Source: Listeria farberi
Lineage (GTDB): Bacteria > Bacillota > Bacilli > Lactobacillales > Listeriaceae
Assembly (NCBI RefSeq): GCF_014229245.1
Contig: NZ_JAARZJ010000001.1
Location: forward strand, 124,001 to 188,000
Length of the DNA: 64,000 nucleotides
Direction: 5' to 3'
Shown: positions 18,488 through 29,455 of the stretch, one piece after another
How the letters are laid out: every line of letters begins with the position of its first letter
How positions within the stretch are numbered: the first letter of the stretch is position 1
Program-made: the position numbers and the translations under genes
Notes under the pieces: generated by a model
Database searches by the model: none
What the model was told of the DNA's origin: nothing
What the model saw: only the letters and a program-made list of their open reading frames with translations

Positions 18488-19498
18488 ATGGCTGCAACCA
18501 TCCGCGAAATAGCAGAAAAGACAGGCGTTTCAATTACGACGATTTCTCAAATTTTGAATGGTAAAGGGGAACGATTTAGCGACTTAACTCGTGAAAAAGT
18601 CCTAAAAACAGCAAAAGAGATGTCTTACAAACCAAACTTTTTCGCTAAAAATATGATTGTTAGTCACACAAACACCATCGGAATGATTGTCCCGGAAGTA
18701 ACTGATCCTTTTTTCTCCCAAATGGTAAAAGGGGCGGAAGATTACTTAAATAAAGAAGGCTACATGATTATGCTCTGTAACTCTTCTAATGATAAAGAAC
18801 GAGAAGATTTATATGTAGAAGAATTATTGCACCGGGCTGTCGATGGCTTAATTATCGCCAGCCCTAATATTCTGCTTTCGGGTGTTATTAAACGTATGGA
18901 AGAGAAGCGTTCACCGTATATTTTACTTGATCGTCAGCGAAATCCGAGGCAAGAAGGAAATATTGCAATTGATGATTTCAAAGGCGGTTATATGGCGACC
19001 GAGCATTTAATAAAGCTGGGCCATGCGCGCATCGGAATCATTATTTCGGATACATCTTTTTATAACGTACATGAACGCTACGAGGGTTACTTGGCGTGCA
19101 TGAAAGACTATAAACTTACTGTAAAAGATGCTTGGATTGTGAGCGGGGATCAGACGATGAATGGCGGCTATGTTGCAACGCAAAAATTACTCCAAGAAAA
19201 TCTGAGCGCTATTTTTGCAACCAATGATTTAATGGCGATGGGAACCTACCGAGCAGCACTCGAAAAAAACCTGAGCATTCCTAATGATCTTAGCGTCATC
19301 GGTTTTGATGATATTGAACTTTCCGAATATATGACCCCGCCACTTACGACAATCCGTCAACCAATTTATGGTATTGGCGAAATTGCTGCCGAACTATTAC
19401 TAAAAAATCTCCAAAATCCAACCGAGAAATTAGAGAATCGTTTACTCGATATTTCACTAATCAATCGTAGTAGTACAAAAAGTATTGACAACCAGTAA
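18488..19498 (+). CDS. LacI-family transcriptional regulator
   Basis: 336 residues. The N-terminal LacI HTH (ATIREIAEKTGVSITTISQILNG) with hinge helix is followed by a periplasmic-binding-protein-like effector domain (NTIGMIVPEVTDPFFSQMVKGAE through DLSVIGFDDIELSEYMTPPLTTIRQP). The family resembles RbsR and CcpA. It lies between deoC and pdp with no terminator on either side, so it probably regulates nucleoside or ribose use; the palindrome upstream of pdp is its best candidate operator. Ligand unknown. Confidence 0.92.
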   Translation: MAATIREIAEKTGVSITTISQILNGKGERFSDLTREKVLKTAKEMSYKPNFFAKNMIVSHTNTIGMIVPEVTDPFFSQMVKGAEDYLNKEGYMIMLCNSSNDKEREDLYVEELLHRAVDGLIIASPNILLSGVIKRMEEKRSPYILLDRQRNPRQEGNIAIDDFKGGYMATEHLIKLGHARIGIIISDTSFYNVHERYEGYLACMKDYKLTVKDAWIVSGDQTMNGGYVATQKLLQENLSAIFATNDLMAMGTYRAALEKNLSIPNDLSVIGFDDIELSEYMTPPLTTIRQPIYGIGEIAAELLLKNLQNPTEKLENRLLDISLINRSSTKSIDNQ

Positions 19499-19541
19499 GA
19501 GAGTAAGTTATAGTGAGCATGTTAAGCACATGTTCTTGTTT

Positions 19542-19578
19542 AGTAAAACGGTTTACTTAAAAAGTGTAACCGTTCTCA
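19542..19578 (+). promoter_or_regulatory. LacI-type operator and cre-like site before pdp
   Basis: AGTAAAACGGTTTACT (19542-19557) is a 16-bp palindrome with a central CG (7 of 8 pairs), the form bound by LacI-family proteins. GTGTAACCGTTCTCA (19564-19578) matches the cre consensus except at its first base. Both lie 50-90 bp before the pdp start. Confidence 0.55.
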
Positions 19579-19628
19579 ATAAAGGTACATAAAATGCTAA
19601 AGTGGACAAAAAGAAAGGGTGAAGAGAA

Positions 19629-20930
19629 ATGAGAATGGTGGATATTATTTCCAAGAAAAGGGACGGCAAAGCTTTATCAACAGAAGAAATTCAGTTTTTC
19701 ATTGATGGCTATACAAATGGGGAAATTCCAGATTATCAAGCAAGCGCTCTAGCCATGGCAATCTTTTTCCAAGATATGAATGACCAAGAACGCGCAGATT
19801 TAACAATGGCAATGGTTGGCTCTGGCGATACGATTGATCTATCCGCAATCGATGGCATCAAAGTCGATAAACATAGTACTGGTGGGGTTGGTGATACAAC
19901 AACACTTGTTCTTGCCCCGCTCGTAGCAGCAGTTGGCGTGCCAGTCGCGAAAATGTCTGGACGCGGCCTAGGTCACACAGGAGGAACCATTGATAAACTA
20001 GAATCTATCGAAGGCTTCCACATCGAACTAGATAAGAAAGATTTCATTGACCTTGTAAACCGCGACAAAGTAGCAGTTATTGGCCAATCAGGGAACCTTA
20101 CTCCAGCCGATAAAAAAATGTACGCGCTTCGTGATGTAACAGGAACCGTAAACTCAATTCCACTCATTGCAAGCTCCATTATGAGTAAAAAAATTGCAGC
20201 TGGCGCAGATGCAATCGTACTAGATGTAAAAACCGGTGCTGGTGCATTTATGAAAACCGACGAAGATGCGGAAAACCTAGCACATGCAATGGTTCGTATT
20301 GGTAATAACGTTGGTAGAAATACAATGGCAGTTATTTCTGATATGTCTCAACCACTTGGTGAAGCAATCGGAAATGCTTTAGAAGTAAAAGAAGCTATTG
20401 ATACATTAAAAGGTCAAGGTCCAGAAGACTTAACTGAATTAGTTCTCGTACTAGGTAGTCAAATGGTCGTTCTTGCTAAACAAGCGGAAACCCTAAATGA
20501 AGCCCGTGCTAAACTAATCGAAGTAATCGAAAATGGTGCAGCACTAGAGAAATTCAAAACCTTCCTTTCTAATCAAGGCGGTGATGCAAGTATTGTTGAC
20601 CATCCAGAAAAACTCCCACAAGCCAAATACCAGATCGAAGTACCCGCTAAAACATCCGGTTTCGTAAGCCAAATCGTTGCTGATGAAATTGGTATTGCTG
20701 CAATGATCCTAGGCGCTGGTCGCGCAACAAAAGAAGACGAAATCAATTTGGCTGTAGGTTTAAAGTTGCGTAAAAAAGTTGGCGAACAAGTCAAAGAAGG
20801 CGAATCTCTTGTAACGATTTTCGCTGACCAAGAAGATGTCGAAAATGTAAAAGCAAAAATTTACGAAAACATTCAAATTTCCGACCACGCAACAGCACCA
20901 ACGCTTATTCATAAAGTGATTACAGAATAA
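19629..20930 (+). CDS. pdp: Pyrimidine-nucleoside phosphorylase
   Basis: 433 residues, start [20 protein letters not shown] as in Bacillus Pdp. It phosphorolyses uridine, deoxyuridine and thymidine to base plus (deoxy)ribose 1-phosphate. The phosphate-binding glycine-rich motif [11 protein letters not shown] lies near 80-90 and [18 protein letters not shown] near 108-125, both signatures of the thymidine/pyrimidine phosphorylase family. The C-terminal PYNP domain closes the protein. Ends at a strong bidirectional terminator shared with convergent alsD. Confidence 0.96.
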   Translation: MRMVDIISKKRDGKALSTEEIQFFIDGYTNGEIPDYQASALAMAIFFQDMNDQERADLTMAMVGSGDTIDLSAIDGIKVDKHSTGGVGDTTTLVLAPLVAAVGVPVAKMSGRGLGHTGGTIDKLESIEGFHIELDKKDFIDLVNRDKVAVIGQSGNLTPADKKMYALRDVTGTVNSIPLIASSIMSKKIAAGADAIVLDVKTGAGAFMKTDEDAENLAHAMVRIGNNVGRNTMAVISDMSQPLGEAIGNALEVKEAIDTLKGQGPEDLTELVLVLGSQMVVLAKQAETLNEARAKLIEVIENGAALEKFKTFLSNQGGDASIVDHPEKLPQAKYQIEVPAKTSGFVSQIVADEIGIAAMILGAGRATKEDEINLAVGLKLRKKVGEQVKEGESLVTIFADQEDVENVKAKIYENIQISDHATAPTLIHKVITE

Positions 20931-20968
20931 AAGAAAGCTCCCAATTTAATTTGGGAGCTTTCTTTTTC
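20931..20968. terminator. Bidirectional terminator between pdp and alsD
   Basis: Perfect 14-bp stem AAGAAAGCTCCCAA / TTGGGAGCTTTCTT with T runs on both strands, between two convergent genes. Confidence 0.92.
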
Positions 20969-21689
20969 AATTTTCCGCGGCTTCAATCTGTTCTAACATA
21001 TCTGGCGTACTTAAATCGCTTCTAAGAAATTCTGTTGTTTGTGGTAACTGAAGCTCGAATTCAGTTTGTTGTGCAACTTCCACCGTACCTTCAAGCATTT
21101 CGTAATCAAATACGTGACCACCAATTTTGCGCATGTCATCAATGAAGTGTACATGATAACCCGAAACACCAATACCGCTAATATAAGCAGGTGTCCAGAA
21201 ACCGACAATTGTACCAGTAATATATTCAAAGTGATACGTTGGCTGTTCCTTCACCGCTTCAATAAGTGGCGGATACGGTCTTTGTTGTTTCGGAACAACA
21301 CGAGTGTCCACATAACGGAAATTCCCAGTCATTTTCACTGCGTAAAAAACGTTCGGTCCTTGTACTAATTCCGCGATTTTTTCTTCCACTGCTTGTTTCG
21401 AAGTAGGTTCTGAAACAGTAAAAGATGTGTCGGCTTCAAAAAAAGTAGTGCTCGCATAAGGTGTTGTGTCTTCTGGTTTTACTTTATAAGCTTGACCATC
21501 TGAGCGTATTTGAAAAGCTTCCCCGTCCAAAATAATTAGTTCGCCATCAAATTGATCAAGCGTTCCTATACCGAGGTCACCGTGTTGTAGTAATTCTTTA
21601 AAACTTGTCGTTCCGCTAAAAAGACCACCAACAAGTGCTGCCATTGTAGAATGCTGAAATAATCGATTTTTTCTTACTGTGTCCATCAT
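20967..21689 (-). CDS. alsD: Alpha-acetolactate decarboxylase
   Basis: 240 residues from the ATG at 21689 (AAGGAG five bases upstream; a GTG at 21695 overlaps that SD). It converts 2-acetolactate to acetoin and CO2. The family features are GDLGIGTLDQFDGELIILDGEAFQIRSDG in the N-terminal half and the metal-binding histidines in SGYHVHFIDD and GGHVFDYE in the C-terminal half. Unlike the Bacillus alsSD operon it is a separate transcription unit, about 12 kb from alsS and on the other strand. Confidence 0.95.
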   Translation of the reverse strand: MMDTVRKNRLFQHSTMAALVGGLFSGTTSFKELLQHGDLGIGTLDQFDGELIILDGEAFQIRSDGQAYKVKPEDTTPYASTTFFEADTSFTVSEPTSKQAVEEKIAELVQGPNVFYAVKMTGNFRYVDTRVVPKQQRPYPPLIEAVKEQPTYHFEYITGTIVGFWTPAYISGIGVSGYHVHFIDDMRKIGGHVFDYEMLEGTVEVAQQTEFELQLPQTTEFLRSDLSTPDMLEQIEAAEN

Positions 21690-21757
21690 TGCCACTCCTT
21701 GAATTGTTATATATAAAAAGTTGTTTTTAAATAATACAGTTTAATTTCTATATGTTC

Positions 21758-21839
21758 ATTATACTACTTTATAACCTTAAACAAAAGATTTTAAACTGAT
21801 TCTCAAAATAAACTGTTACTATAACAGATGGATAAACTG
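21758..21839 (-). promoter_or_regulatory. alsD promoter region with CAGTTT repeats and an inverted repeat
   Basis: On the minus strand -10 TATAAT lies at 21763-21758 with only a weak -35 (TTTGTT, 16-bp spacer). Upstream are three copies of CAGTTT (starting at 21839, 21815 and 21798 on the minus strand) and the inverted repeat CTGTTACTATAACAG (21813-21827). TAACAGTTT is also the core of the alsS repeats. A weak -35 with upstream repeats suggests activation. Confidence 0.55.
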
Positions 21840-21844
21840 TAATA

Positions 21845-21879
21845 TAAATAGGCTCCCGCTTCATGCGAGAGCCCATTTT
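21845..21879 (-). terminator. Terminator of the ilv-leu operon
   Basis: GGCTCTCGC pairs with GCGGGAGCC around ATGAA on the minus strand, starting within five bases of the ilvA stop. The following tract TATTTATATT is a weak U run, so readthrough towards alsD is possible. Confidence 0.7.
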
Positions 21880-23149
21880 AAACAAGTAATGTGTAAAGTG
21901 TTTGGTTATCATTAATCGGTATATAACTCGGATCAAAAGCAGCAACCCGGTCAAGCAAACCTTCATAATCATTTTTATTTTGCAACAAAACACCGATAAT
22001 AACTGGTCCATTACCGCGATTGACTTTTTTCGTATATTCGAATTTGGTGATATCGTCATGTGGGCCGAGCACATCGTTAACAAACTCTTTCAAAGCCCCA
22101 GGACGTTGCGAGAAATTGACGATAAAATAATGCTTTAATCCTTCATGCAGAAGGGAACGCTCTTCAATTTCTTGCATTCGGTTAATGTCATTATTTCCAC
22201 CGCTAACGATGCAAACAACTGTCTTGTCCTTAATCTCTTCACGGTAAGTTTCAAGTGCGGTAACGGATAGTGCACCAGCTGGTTCTGCGACAATCGCTTG
22301 CTTCGTATACATATCCAAAATCGTAGAACAAACAGCACCTTCAGAAACAGTTGTCACTTCATCGACTAATACTTTCGCATGTTGGAACGTTAAGCTACCA
22401 ACTTCTTTTACCGCAGCCCCATCGACAAATTTATCAATCTTATCTAGTGCTACGACCTGATTTTGCTTTAAAGCTTCCGTCATCGAAGGCGCGCCGTCAG
22501 GTTCCACCCCAATGATTTTCGTGATAGGGCTCTTCGCTTTGAGATAGGTTGCAACACCGCTAATAAGTCCACCACCACCAATTCCAGCAAAAACATAATC
22601 TGCTTGCTCATGGGCTTTATTTAAATCTTTTACCATTTCTACAGCAAGAGATCCTTGCCCAGCAATAATATCAGGGTCATCAAACGGTGGGATAAAAGTT
22701 TGGCCATGCGCGGCAGCAAATTCTTTTGCAGCAGTTGCAGAAGCATCAAACGTATCACCAACTAAAACTACTTCCACATTACTACCACCGAAAAATTTTA
22801 CTTGTGATACTTTTTGTTGTGGGGTGGTCGTCGGCATAAAAATCGTAGCTGGAACTGTCATTCGTTTACACGTATAAGCAACTCCTTGGGCATGGTTTCC
22901 AGCACTAGCACACGCGACTCCTTTTTCTAATTGCTCGGCTGACAATCTAGAAATAGCATAAAAAGCACCACGTAATTTAAAGGAACGCACTCTTTGCAAA
23001 TCTTCACGTTTTAGATAGACATTGCAATGATATTTTTCCGAAAGATAAAAATCATATTCAAGCGGAGTATGTTTGACGACCGGCTTTAAGACATCATAGG
23101 CTTTTTCGACATCTTCTTCTGATACTAATAAGTCAACTAATTCCATCAT
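21878..23149 (-). CDS. ilvA: Threonine deaminase (biosynthetic)
   Basis: 423 residues from ATG 23149, eight bases after AGG; in-frame GTG 23155 is too close to the SD. PLP enzyme converting threonine to 2-oxobutyrate, the first step to isoleucine. The PLP lysine is Lys58 in RSFKLRGAF; the glycine-rich phosphate loop is [10 protein letters not shown] and SGGNND lies near 320. The last roughly 80 residues form a short ACT-like regulatory domain ([22 protein letters not shown]), as in Bacillus IlvA. Last gene of the ilv-leu operon, 15 bp after leuD. Confidence 0.95.
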   Translation of the reverse strand: MMELVDLLVSEEDVEKAYDVLKPVVKHTPLEYDFYLSEKYHCNVYLKREDLQRVRSFKLRGAFYAISRLSAEQLEKGVACASAGNHAQGVAYTCKRMTVPATIFMPTTTPQQKVSQVKFFGGSNVEVVLVGDTFDASATAAKEFAAAHGQTFIPPFDDPDIIAGQGSLAVEMVKDLNKAHEQADYVFAGIGGGGLISGVATYLKAKSPITKIIGVEPDGAPSMTEALKQNQVVALDKIDKFVDGAAVKEVGSLTFQHAKVLVDEVTTVSEGAVCSTILDMYTKQAIVAEPAGALSVTALETYREEIKDKTVVCIVSGGNNDINRMQEIEERSLLHEGLKHYFIVNFSQRPGALKEFVNDVLGPHDDITKFEYTKKVNRGNGPVIIGVLLQNKNDYEGLLDRVAAFDPSYIPINDNQTLYTLLV

Positions 23150-23164
23150 CCTCACTACCTTTTC

Positions 23165-23746
23165 TTATATTGAATCCACTTTTTGTTCGTAGGCTTTAAT
23201 CGCATCTATATGTTCAAATGTGATGGCGATATCATCAAGCCCGTTAATAAATTTATTTTTCCATGTAGCATCAATTTCAAAAGGGTAGGTACCAACTGAA
23301 CTAATAACTTGTTGGTTGGGCAAGTCAATTGTCACATTCTCATCAGCAGTAAGTTTGGCTAGTTTTTCACGCGCTTCTCTAGGAAGGACAATAGGGAGCA
23401 CGCCGTTTTTCGTACAATTCATATAAAAAATATCACTATAACTGCCAGCAATAATTACACGAAAACGATAGTCGAGTAGTGCCCATGCGGCATGTTCCCT
23501 CGAAGACCCACAACCAAAGTTATCCCCAGTAATCAAAATTGTCGCTTCTTGGCGGTCCGGAGCATTGAGCGGAAAATCCGGATTTGGTTTACGGTTCGGT
23601 AGGTAGCGCCAACTATCAAATAGAAATTCACCAAAACCAGTACGTTCGATTCGTTTTAAGAAACTTTTTGGAATGATTTGATCGGTATCAATATTGTCAT
23701 TCATTAGTGCTACTGTTTTACCGATGTGTACTTTAATTTCCTCCAC
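23165..23746 (-). CDS. leuD: 3-isopropylmalate dehydratase small subunit
   Basis: 193 residues from GTG 23746, preceded by AAAGGAGGCGG and matching the family N-terminus ([24 protein letters not shown]). Swivelling-domain subunit with the substrate-recognition loop [13 protein letters not shown]. With LeuC it isomerises 2-isopropylmalate to 3-isopropylmalate. Its start overlaps the leuC end by 14 bases, which keeps the two subunits translationally coupled. Confidence 0.95.
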   Translation of the reverse strand: MEEIKVHIGKTVALMNDNIDTDQIIPKSFLKRIERTGFGEFLFDSWRYLPNRKPNPDFPLNAPDRQEATILITGDNFGCGSSREHAAWALLDYRFRVIIAGSYSDIFYMNCTKNGVLPIVLPREAREKLAKLTADENVTIDLPNQQVISSVGTYPFEIDATWKNKFINGLDDIAITFEHIDAIKAYEQKVDSI

Positions 23747-25121
23747 TGATAACCGCCTCCTTTCGTACATCAATAAAGTGTCCGTTGATTGCCGCCGCTG
23801 CAGCCATTGCTGGAGAAACAAGATGGGTACGTGCCCCTTTACCTTGGCGCCCCTCAAAATTACGATTTGAAGTAGAAGCACAATGGACACCATCTGGAAC
23901 TTGGTCGGGATTCATTCCGAGACACATTGAACAACCAGGTTCACGCCATTCAAAACCAGCTTCTATAAAAATTTTATCTAGCCCAATAGATTCTGCCGCA
24001 TTACGAACTTGGCGAGAACCAGGAACAACGAGTGCACGAATGTTATTTTTTACTTTGTTTCCTTTGACGATACGAGCGGCTTCTTCTAAATCAGAAAGTC
24101 TGGCATTCGTACAAGATCCAATAAACACATAGCCAAGCTCGATTTCTTCAGCAGTTTGACCAGGTTTTAGGCCCATATATTCATAAGCGCGCTCATAGTT
24201 CATATCTTTAATTTCCGGAAATGCTTTTGAAAAAGGGACACCCATCTCTGGATTTGTTCCCCAAGTGACGTACGGTTCTAAAATACTAGCATCCATTTCG
24301 ATATGAAGGTCATATTCCGCATCTGGGTCTGTTTTAAGTGTTTCCCAATCACGAATGGCTTTTTCCATGTCAGAAGGAGCATATTCACGACCGCGAACAT
24401 ATTCAAAAGTAGTTTCATCTGGCGCCATCATGCCCATTTTTGCGCCGCCTTCAATTGCCATGTTACAAATCGTCATTCGTTCTTCCATGGACATATTGCG
24501 AATCGTTTCGCCATAATACTCGACGGCATAGCCAGTTCCAAAAGCGACACCATATGTGGCAATTAAATGCAAAATAATATCTTTTGCATAAACGCCTTTT
24601 GGAAGTTTTCCGTTAATTTCAATCCCCATAGATTTTGGCTTTTGTTGCCAAATAGTTTGAGTGGCAAAAACATGTTCTACTTCACTAGAGCCAATCCCGA
24701 AACCAATCGCGCCAAATGCACCATGTGTTGCCGTATGCGAATCTCCACATACAATCACTTTTCCAGGTTGAGTAAGACCAGTTTCAGGTCCAACCATATG
24801 AACGATTCCTTGTCGGTCGCTGCCCATATCAGCTAGCGTTACCCCGAATTCCTCGCAGTTAGTCTGTAATGCTTCAATTTGTTTTTTAGCAACTAGATCT
24901 TGAATATTGAAAATATCTTCAGTTGGAACATTATGATCCATTGTAGCAAAGGTTTTATCTGGTCTCCGCAGTGGACGATTTTCCATTCTTAATCCTTCAA
25001 ACGCTTGAGGAGAAGTGACTTCATGAATCAAATGAAGGTCAACATATAATAATTGTGGTTCACCTTCTTTACCATAAATCACATGGCGGTTCCAAAGTTT
25101 ATCAAAAAGTGTTTTCCCCAT
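23733..25121 (-). CDS. leuC: 3-isopropylmalate dehydratase large subunit
   Basis: 462 residues from ATG 25121 (AAGGAGGAG upstream). Aconitase-type subunit carrying a 4Fe-4S cluster: Cys ligands are in [10 protein letters not shown] and in GCSMCLGMN. Also visible are [25 protein letters not shown] and [31 protein letters not shown]. The start is one base after the leuB stop. Confidence 0.96.
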   Translation of the reverse strand: MGKTLFDKLWNRHVIYGKEGEPQLLYVDLHLIHEVTSPQAFEGLRMENRPLRRPDKTFATMDHNVPTEDIFNIQDLVAKKQIEALQTNCEEFGVTLADMGSDRQGIVHMVGPETGLTQPGKVIVCGDSHTATHGAFGAIGFGIGSSEVEHVFATQTIWQQKPKSMGIEINGKLPKGVYAKDIILHLIATYGVAFGTGYAVEYYGETIRNMSMEERMTICNMAIEGGAKMGMMAPDETTFEYVRGREYAPSDMEKAIRDWETLKTDPDAEYDLHIEMDASILEPYVTWGTNPEMGVPFSKAFPEIKDMNYERAYEYMGLKPGQTAEEIELGYVFIGSCTNARLSDLEEAARIVKGNKVKNNIRALVVPGSRQVRNAAESIGLDKIFIEAGFEWREPGCSMCLGMNPDQVPDGVHCASTSNRNFEGRQGKGARTHLVSPAMAAAAAINGHFIDVRKEAVISGGN

Positions 25122-25122
25122 T

Positions 25123-26175
25123 TTATTCTCCTCCTTCAATTTGTTTTAGAACTTCATTTGTAAAATCGGTTGTGGAAGTATTACCTCCAAGATCAGCCGT
25201 TAAAAATCCAGCTTGCATTGTTCTTGCTGTAGCAGCATCAATTGCATCTGCTTCTTTAAAAAGAGAGAAAGATTGGCGGAGCATCATTGACACTGAAGAA
25301 ATCATTGACATCGGGTTGGCAATATTTTGATTAGCAATGTCTGGTGCAGATCCGTGAATTGGTTCATATAAAGAAGGTCCGTCTTCCGCATGGCTAGCAG
25401 AAGGGAGCATGCCCAGAGAACCAGTAATAACAGAAGCTTCATCGCTTAAAATGTCACCAAATAAATTTTCCGTTACGATTACATCGAATGTCGTTGGTCG
25501 TTGAATCATTAGCATTGCAGCCGCATCAACATATAAATGCTCTAGTGTAATATCTGGATGACGGCTTGCTACTTCTTCAGCAATTTTGCGCCATAATTTA
25601 CTTGAGGCTAGTACATTTGCTTTATCAACAGAAGTTACTTTTTTATTTCTAGTCGAAGCAATTTCGAATGCCTTTTCTATAATTCGTTCGATTTCTACGC
25701 GAGTATAGGTTAAAGAATCAATCGCCGCCTTGTCATCCCAATGTTTCGGTTTCCCAAAATAAAGTCCACCAGTCAACTCACGAACAACAACAAAATCAGT
25801 GTTTTCGACAATTTCCTTTTTTAAAGGAGAGAGGTGTGTGATAGAACTTGGAACTTGGATGGGACGGATGTTAGCGAAGAGACCAAGCGCTTTTCGTAGC
25901 GAAAGCAAGCCGTCTTCGGGGCGTCTCGGCGCGTTATCCCATTTAGGACCACCAATGGCTCCAAGTAAAATAGCATCTGCATCTTGGCACGCTTTTAAAG
26001 TTTCGGGGGGGATTGGATCACCAGTTGCATCAATTCCGGCTCCTCCAAAAGGATGCGATTCAATTTCAAATGTATGATTATATTTGGCAGCGATAGCTTC
26101 TAGTATTTTGATTCCAGAAGCCATAATTTCCGGACCAATACCGTCACCTGCTAAGGAAGTAATTTTATATGCCAC
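25123..26175 (-). CDS. leuB: 3-isopropylmalate dehydrogenase
   Basis: 350 residues from GTG 26175, using an SD (GAGGAGG) inside the end of leuA. NAD-dependent oxidative decarboxylation of 3-isopropylmalate. The family motifs GDGIGPEI (10-17), [22 protein letters not shown] and the metal/NAD signature [24 protein letters not shown] are all present. Confidence 0.96.
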   Translation of the reverse strand: MAYKITSLAGDGIGPEIMASGIKILEAIAAKYNHTFEIESHPFGGAGIDATGDPIPPETLKACQDADAILLGAIGGPKWDNAPRRPEDGLLSLRKALGLFANIRPIQVPSSITHLSPLKKEIVENTDFVVVRELTGGLYFGKPKHWDDKAAIDSLTYTRVEIERIIEKAFEIASTRNKKVTSVDKANVLASSKLWRKIAEEVASRHPDITLEHLYVDAAAMLMIQRPTTFDVIVTENLFGDILSDEASVITGSLGMLPSASHAEDGPSLYEPIHGSAPDIANQNIANPMSMISSVSMMLRQSFSLFKEADAIDAATARTMQAGFLTADLGGNTSTTDFTNEVLKQIEGGE

Positions 26176-26176
26176 G

Positions 26177-27715
26177 TTACTTTACCTCCTCGAAATCAGC
26201 TTGCTTACTTGTAGTTTTGCTTTTTCCAGATGCTTGCAAATAAGCTTTAGCACTAGCTGTTAAAACGTCAAAATCAATACCGATACCATGGAAATCAGTG
26301 CCATTAGCATCTTTAATGATGACATGGACTTCTGCTTGAGCATCTTGGCCTGCTGTAATCGCTTGAATACGATAATCGGTTAATTCAATATCTTGTTTCA
26401 TTAGTCGGTTAATAGTATTATAAATGGCTTCAATACTTCCAGAACCTGTTGCTGCATCTTCTATTAACGCGCCATCACGTTCTTCAATCCGCACGATGGC
26501 ACCTTGGACACCACCAGTAACGTACTGTACTTGTAAATGTTTTAATTCGAAAGCATCATGAGATTCAGAAGATTGACCAAGAATTAGCGCATGCAAGTCT
26601 TCTTCGGTCACGTCTTTTTTTGCATCTGCAAGTTGTTTGAAACGTTTAAAAGCATCTTTTTGTTCTTGTTCACTTAGCGTATAACCCATTTCTTCCATTC
26701 GTGTATTGAAGGCATGTTTTCCAGAAAGTTTGCCAAGGGGAAGAGAATTTTTATCAACACCAACAAGAGCAGGGGTGATGATCTCGTACGTATCTGGGTT
26801 TTTTAGAACGCCATCTTGGTGAATACCGGATTCATGTGCGTAAGCATTTCCACCAATTACAGCTTTATTACGCGGAACAGGCATACCAGACAAGCGGCTA
26901 ATCAAATCACTTGAGTTTTTAAATTGATTTAAGACAATATTTGTTTCTGCTTGATAAAAATCTTTACGGATATGAAGTGCGACTGCTACTTCTTCAAGGG
27001 CTGTATTTCCGGCACGTTCACCAATACCATTAATCGTTCCTTCAACGCGTCTTGCACCATTTTCGATTGCAGCAAGCGCATTCGCAGTTGCCATACCAAG
27101 GTCATCATGGCAATGGGAAGCGAAAATAATATCATCAAATTGCTTTATTTCGCGGCGCAAATCTTGGAATAATTGCCCGAATTCGGTCGGGTTTGTATAT
27201 CCGACTGTATCCGGAATGTTGATGACAGTTGCTCCTGCATCAATCGCTGTTTGCACTGCTTCAATCAGAAAAGCACGATCTGACCGTGTTGCATCTTCTG
27301 GTGAAAACTGTACTACTTCAAATTTTTGTCTAGCATAATTAATGTGGTGTTTAATGGAAGCAAGAACTTCCGCCCGACTCATTTTTAATTTGTATTCCAT
27401 ATGCACATCGCTCGTTGCTAAGAAGATATGTATTTGCGGGGAAACTGCATCTTTAAGTGCTTCTTCCGCGCGGTCAATATCCGCTTCAACACAGCGTGCT
27501 AGCCCTGTTACAGAACAATGTTTAATCGCTTTTGCAATTGCCTTGACGCATTCAAAATCTCCAGGAGAAGAAATCGGAAAGCCGGCTTCAATCACATCAA
27601 TTCCAAGTTTTTCGAGTTGTAAGGCAATCTGGATTTTCTCCTTTACGTCAAAATTAACTCCAGGGGTTTGTTCGCCATCTCTAAGTGTAGTATCAAAAAA
27701 CTGGATTTTCTTCAT
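26177..27715 (-). CDS. leuA: 2-isopropylmalate synthase
   Basis: 512 residues, SD AGAGGTG. Condenses acetyl-CoA with 2-oxoisovalerate, the committed step to leucine. TIM-barrel catalytic domain with [17 protein letters not shown] at the start, the metal-binding HCHDDLGMA near 200, and [17 protein letters not shown] near 290. The C-terminal roughly 130 residues form the LeuA allosteric dimer domain that binds leucine for feedback inhibition. An intergenic gap of 156 bp with a strong hairpin separates it from ilvC. Confidence 0.96.
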   Translation of the reverse strand: MKKIQFFDTTLRDGEQTPGVNFDVKEKIQIALQLEKLGIDVIEAGFPISSPGDFECVKAIAKAIKHCSVTGLARCVEADIDRAEEALKDAVSPQIHIFLATSDVHMEYKLKMSRAEVLASIKHHINYARQKFEVVQFSPEDATRSDRAFLIEAVQTAIDAGATVINIPDTVGYTNPTEFGQLFQDLRREIKQFDDIIFASHCHDDLGMATANALAAIENGARRVEGTINGIGERAGNTALEEVAVALHIRKDFYQAETNIVLNQFKNSSDLISRLSGMPVPRNKAVIGGNAYAHESGIHQDGVLKNPDTYEIITPALVGVDKNSLPLGKLSGKHAFNTRMEEMGYTLSEQEQKDAFKRFKQLADAKKDVTEEDLHALILGQSSESHDAFELKHLQVQYVTGGVQGAIVRIEERDGALIEDAATGSGSIEAIYNTINRLMKQDIELTDYRIQAITAGQDAQAEVHVIIKDANGTDFHGIGIDFDVLTASAKAYLQASGKSKTTSKQADFEEVK

Positions 27716-27832
27716 TCGATTTCACCTCTTGTTTTATATTAGATAGGGAAGCTTGGATTTTTCCTGCTTTCAGTATCAGTTTAAGAAAGAAACACGTTCT
27801 ATCTTAAACTCATATGGAAAAAAGATAAACGG

Positions 27833-27858
27833 TTGCTAGGCGAGTTTTCGCCTAGCAA
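27833..27858 (-). other. Intra-operon hairpin between ilvC and leuA
   Basis: Perfect 11-bp stem TTGCTAGGCGA / TCGCCTAGCAA with a 4-base loop, 14 bases after the ilvC stop. No immediate U run follows, so it looks like an RNA-stabilising or processing structure rather than a terminator. A comparable structure after ilvC, protecting an ilvC mRNA, is known in the Bacillus subtilis ilv-leu operon (from memory). Confidence 0.7.
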
Positions 27859-27871
27859 TCCGAGTTAAGTA

Positions 27872-28894
<1,023 letters not shown>

Positions 28895-28963
28895 TTATAT
28901 TTCAGAATAGCGATGTGCTTTTCTGATGCTAACAAAGCAACGGGTTGCTTTGTAGTAAATGAT

Positions 28964-29455
28964 TTAACCCATTTTTTTAGGGCTTCTTGTAAAGCCGGTT
29001 ACGCCGGTTCTAGCCATCTGCTTAATGCCATATGGGCGAACTGTGTCAACGAAAGCATCAATTTTTTCGCTTGTACCAGTTACTTGGATAACAACATTTT
29101 TCGTGCCAACATCAATGACGGTGGCGCGAAAAGGTTCGATTACTGCGTTTAGCTCAGAACGTAAAGCAGCAGGGGAGTTGATTTTAAGTAAAGCTAGTTC
29201 GCGTTCGATATGCGCATCGTCAGTAATATCACTAACTTTGAGCACATCAATTTGTTTGTTGAGCTGTTTTGTTACTTGTTCGATTTCGTATAAGGAATCG
29301 ACATGGACAACGATAGTAATTCGTGAAACATTCGGGATTTCGGTCCAGCCGACAGAGATGCTATCAATATTGTATTGGCGTCTGGAGATAACCCCAGTTA
29401 TACGATTTAGTACGCCAGATGAGTTATTCACTGTAGCAGTAATGATTCGGCGCAT
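28964..29455 (-). CDS. ilvN: Acetohydroxyacid synthase small (regulatory) subunit
   Basis: 163 residues; often called ilvH. N-terminal ACT domain (RRIITATVNNSSGVLNRITG) that binds valine for feedback inhibition, and a C-terminal ALS_ss_C domain. Its start immediately follows the ilvB stop, with SD GGAAGGAG inside the ilvB end. It activates and regulates IlvB. Confidence 0.95.
   Translation of the reverse strand: MRRIITATVNNSSGVLNRITGVISRRQYNIDSISVGWTEIPNVSRITIVVHVDSLYEIEQVTKQLNKQIDVLKVSDITDDAHIERELALLKINSPAALRSELNAVIEPFRATVIDVGTKNVVIQVTGTSEKIDAFVDTVRPYGIKQMARTGVTGFTRSPKKMG

Noticed and set aside
23747-23893. Longer LeuD starting at 23893
   Set aside because: The extra 49 residues are a shifted-frame reading of leuC; homologous LeuD proteins begin near the GTG at 23746.
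23785-24132. Plus-strand frame of 115 codons inside leuC
   Set aside because: Antisense shadow of a conserved enzyme; no SD or promoter.
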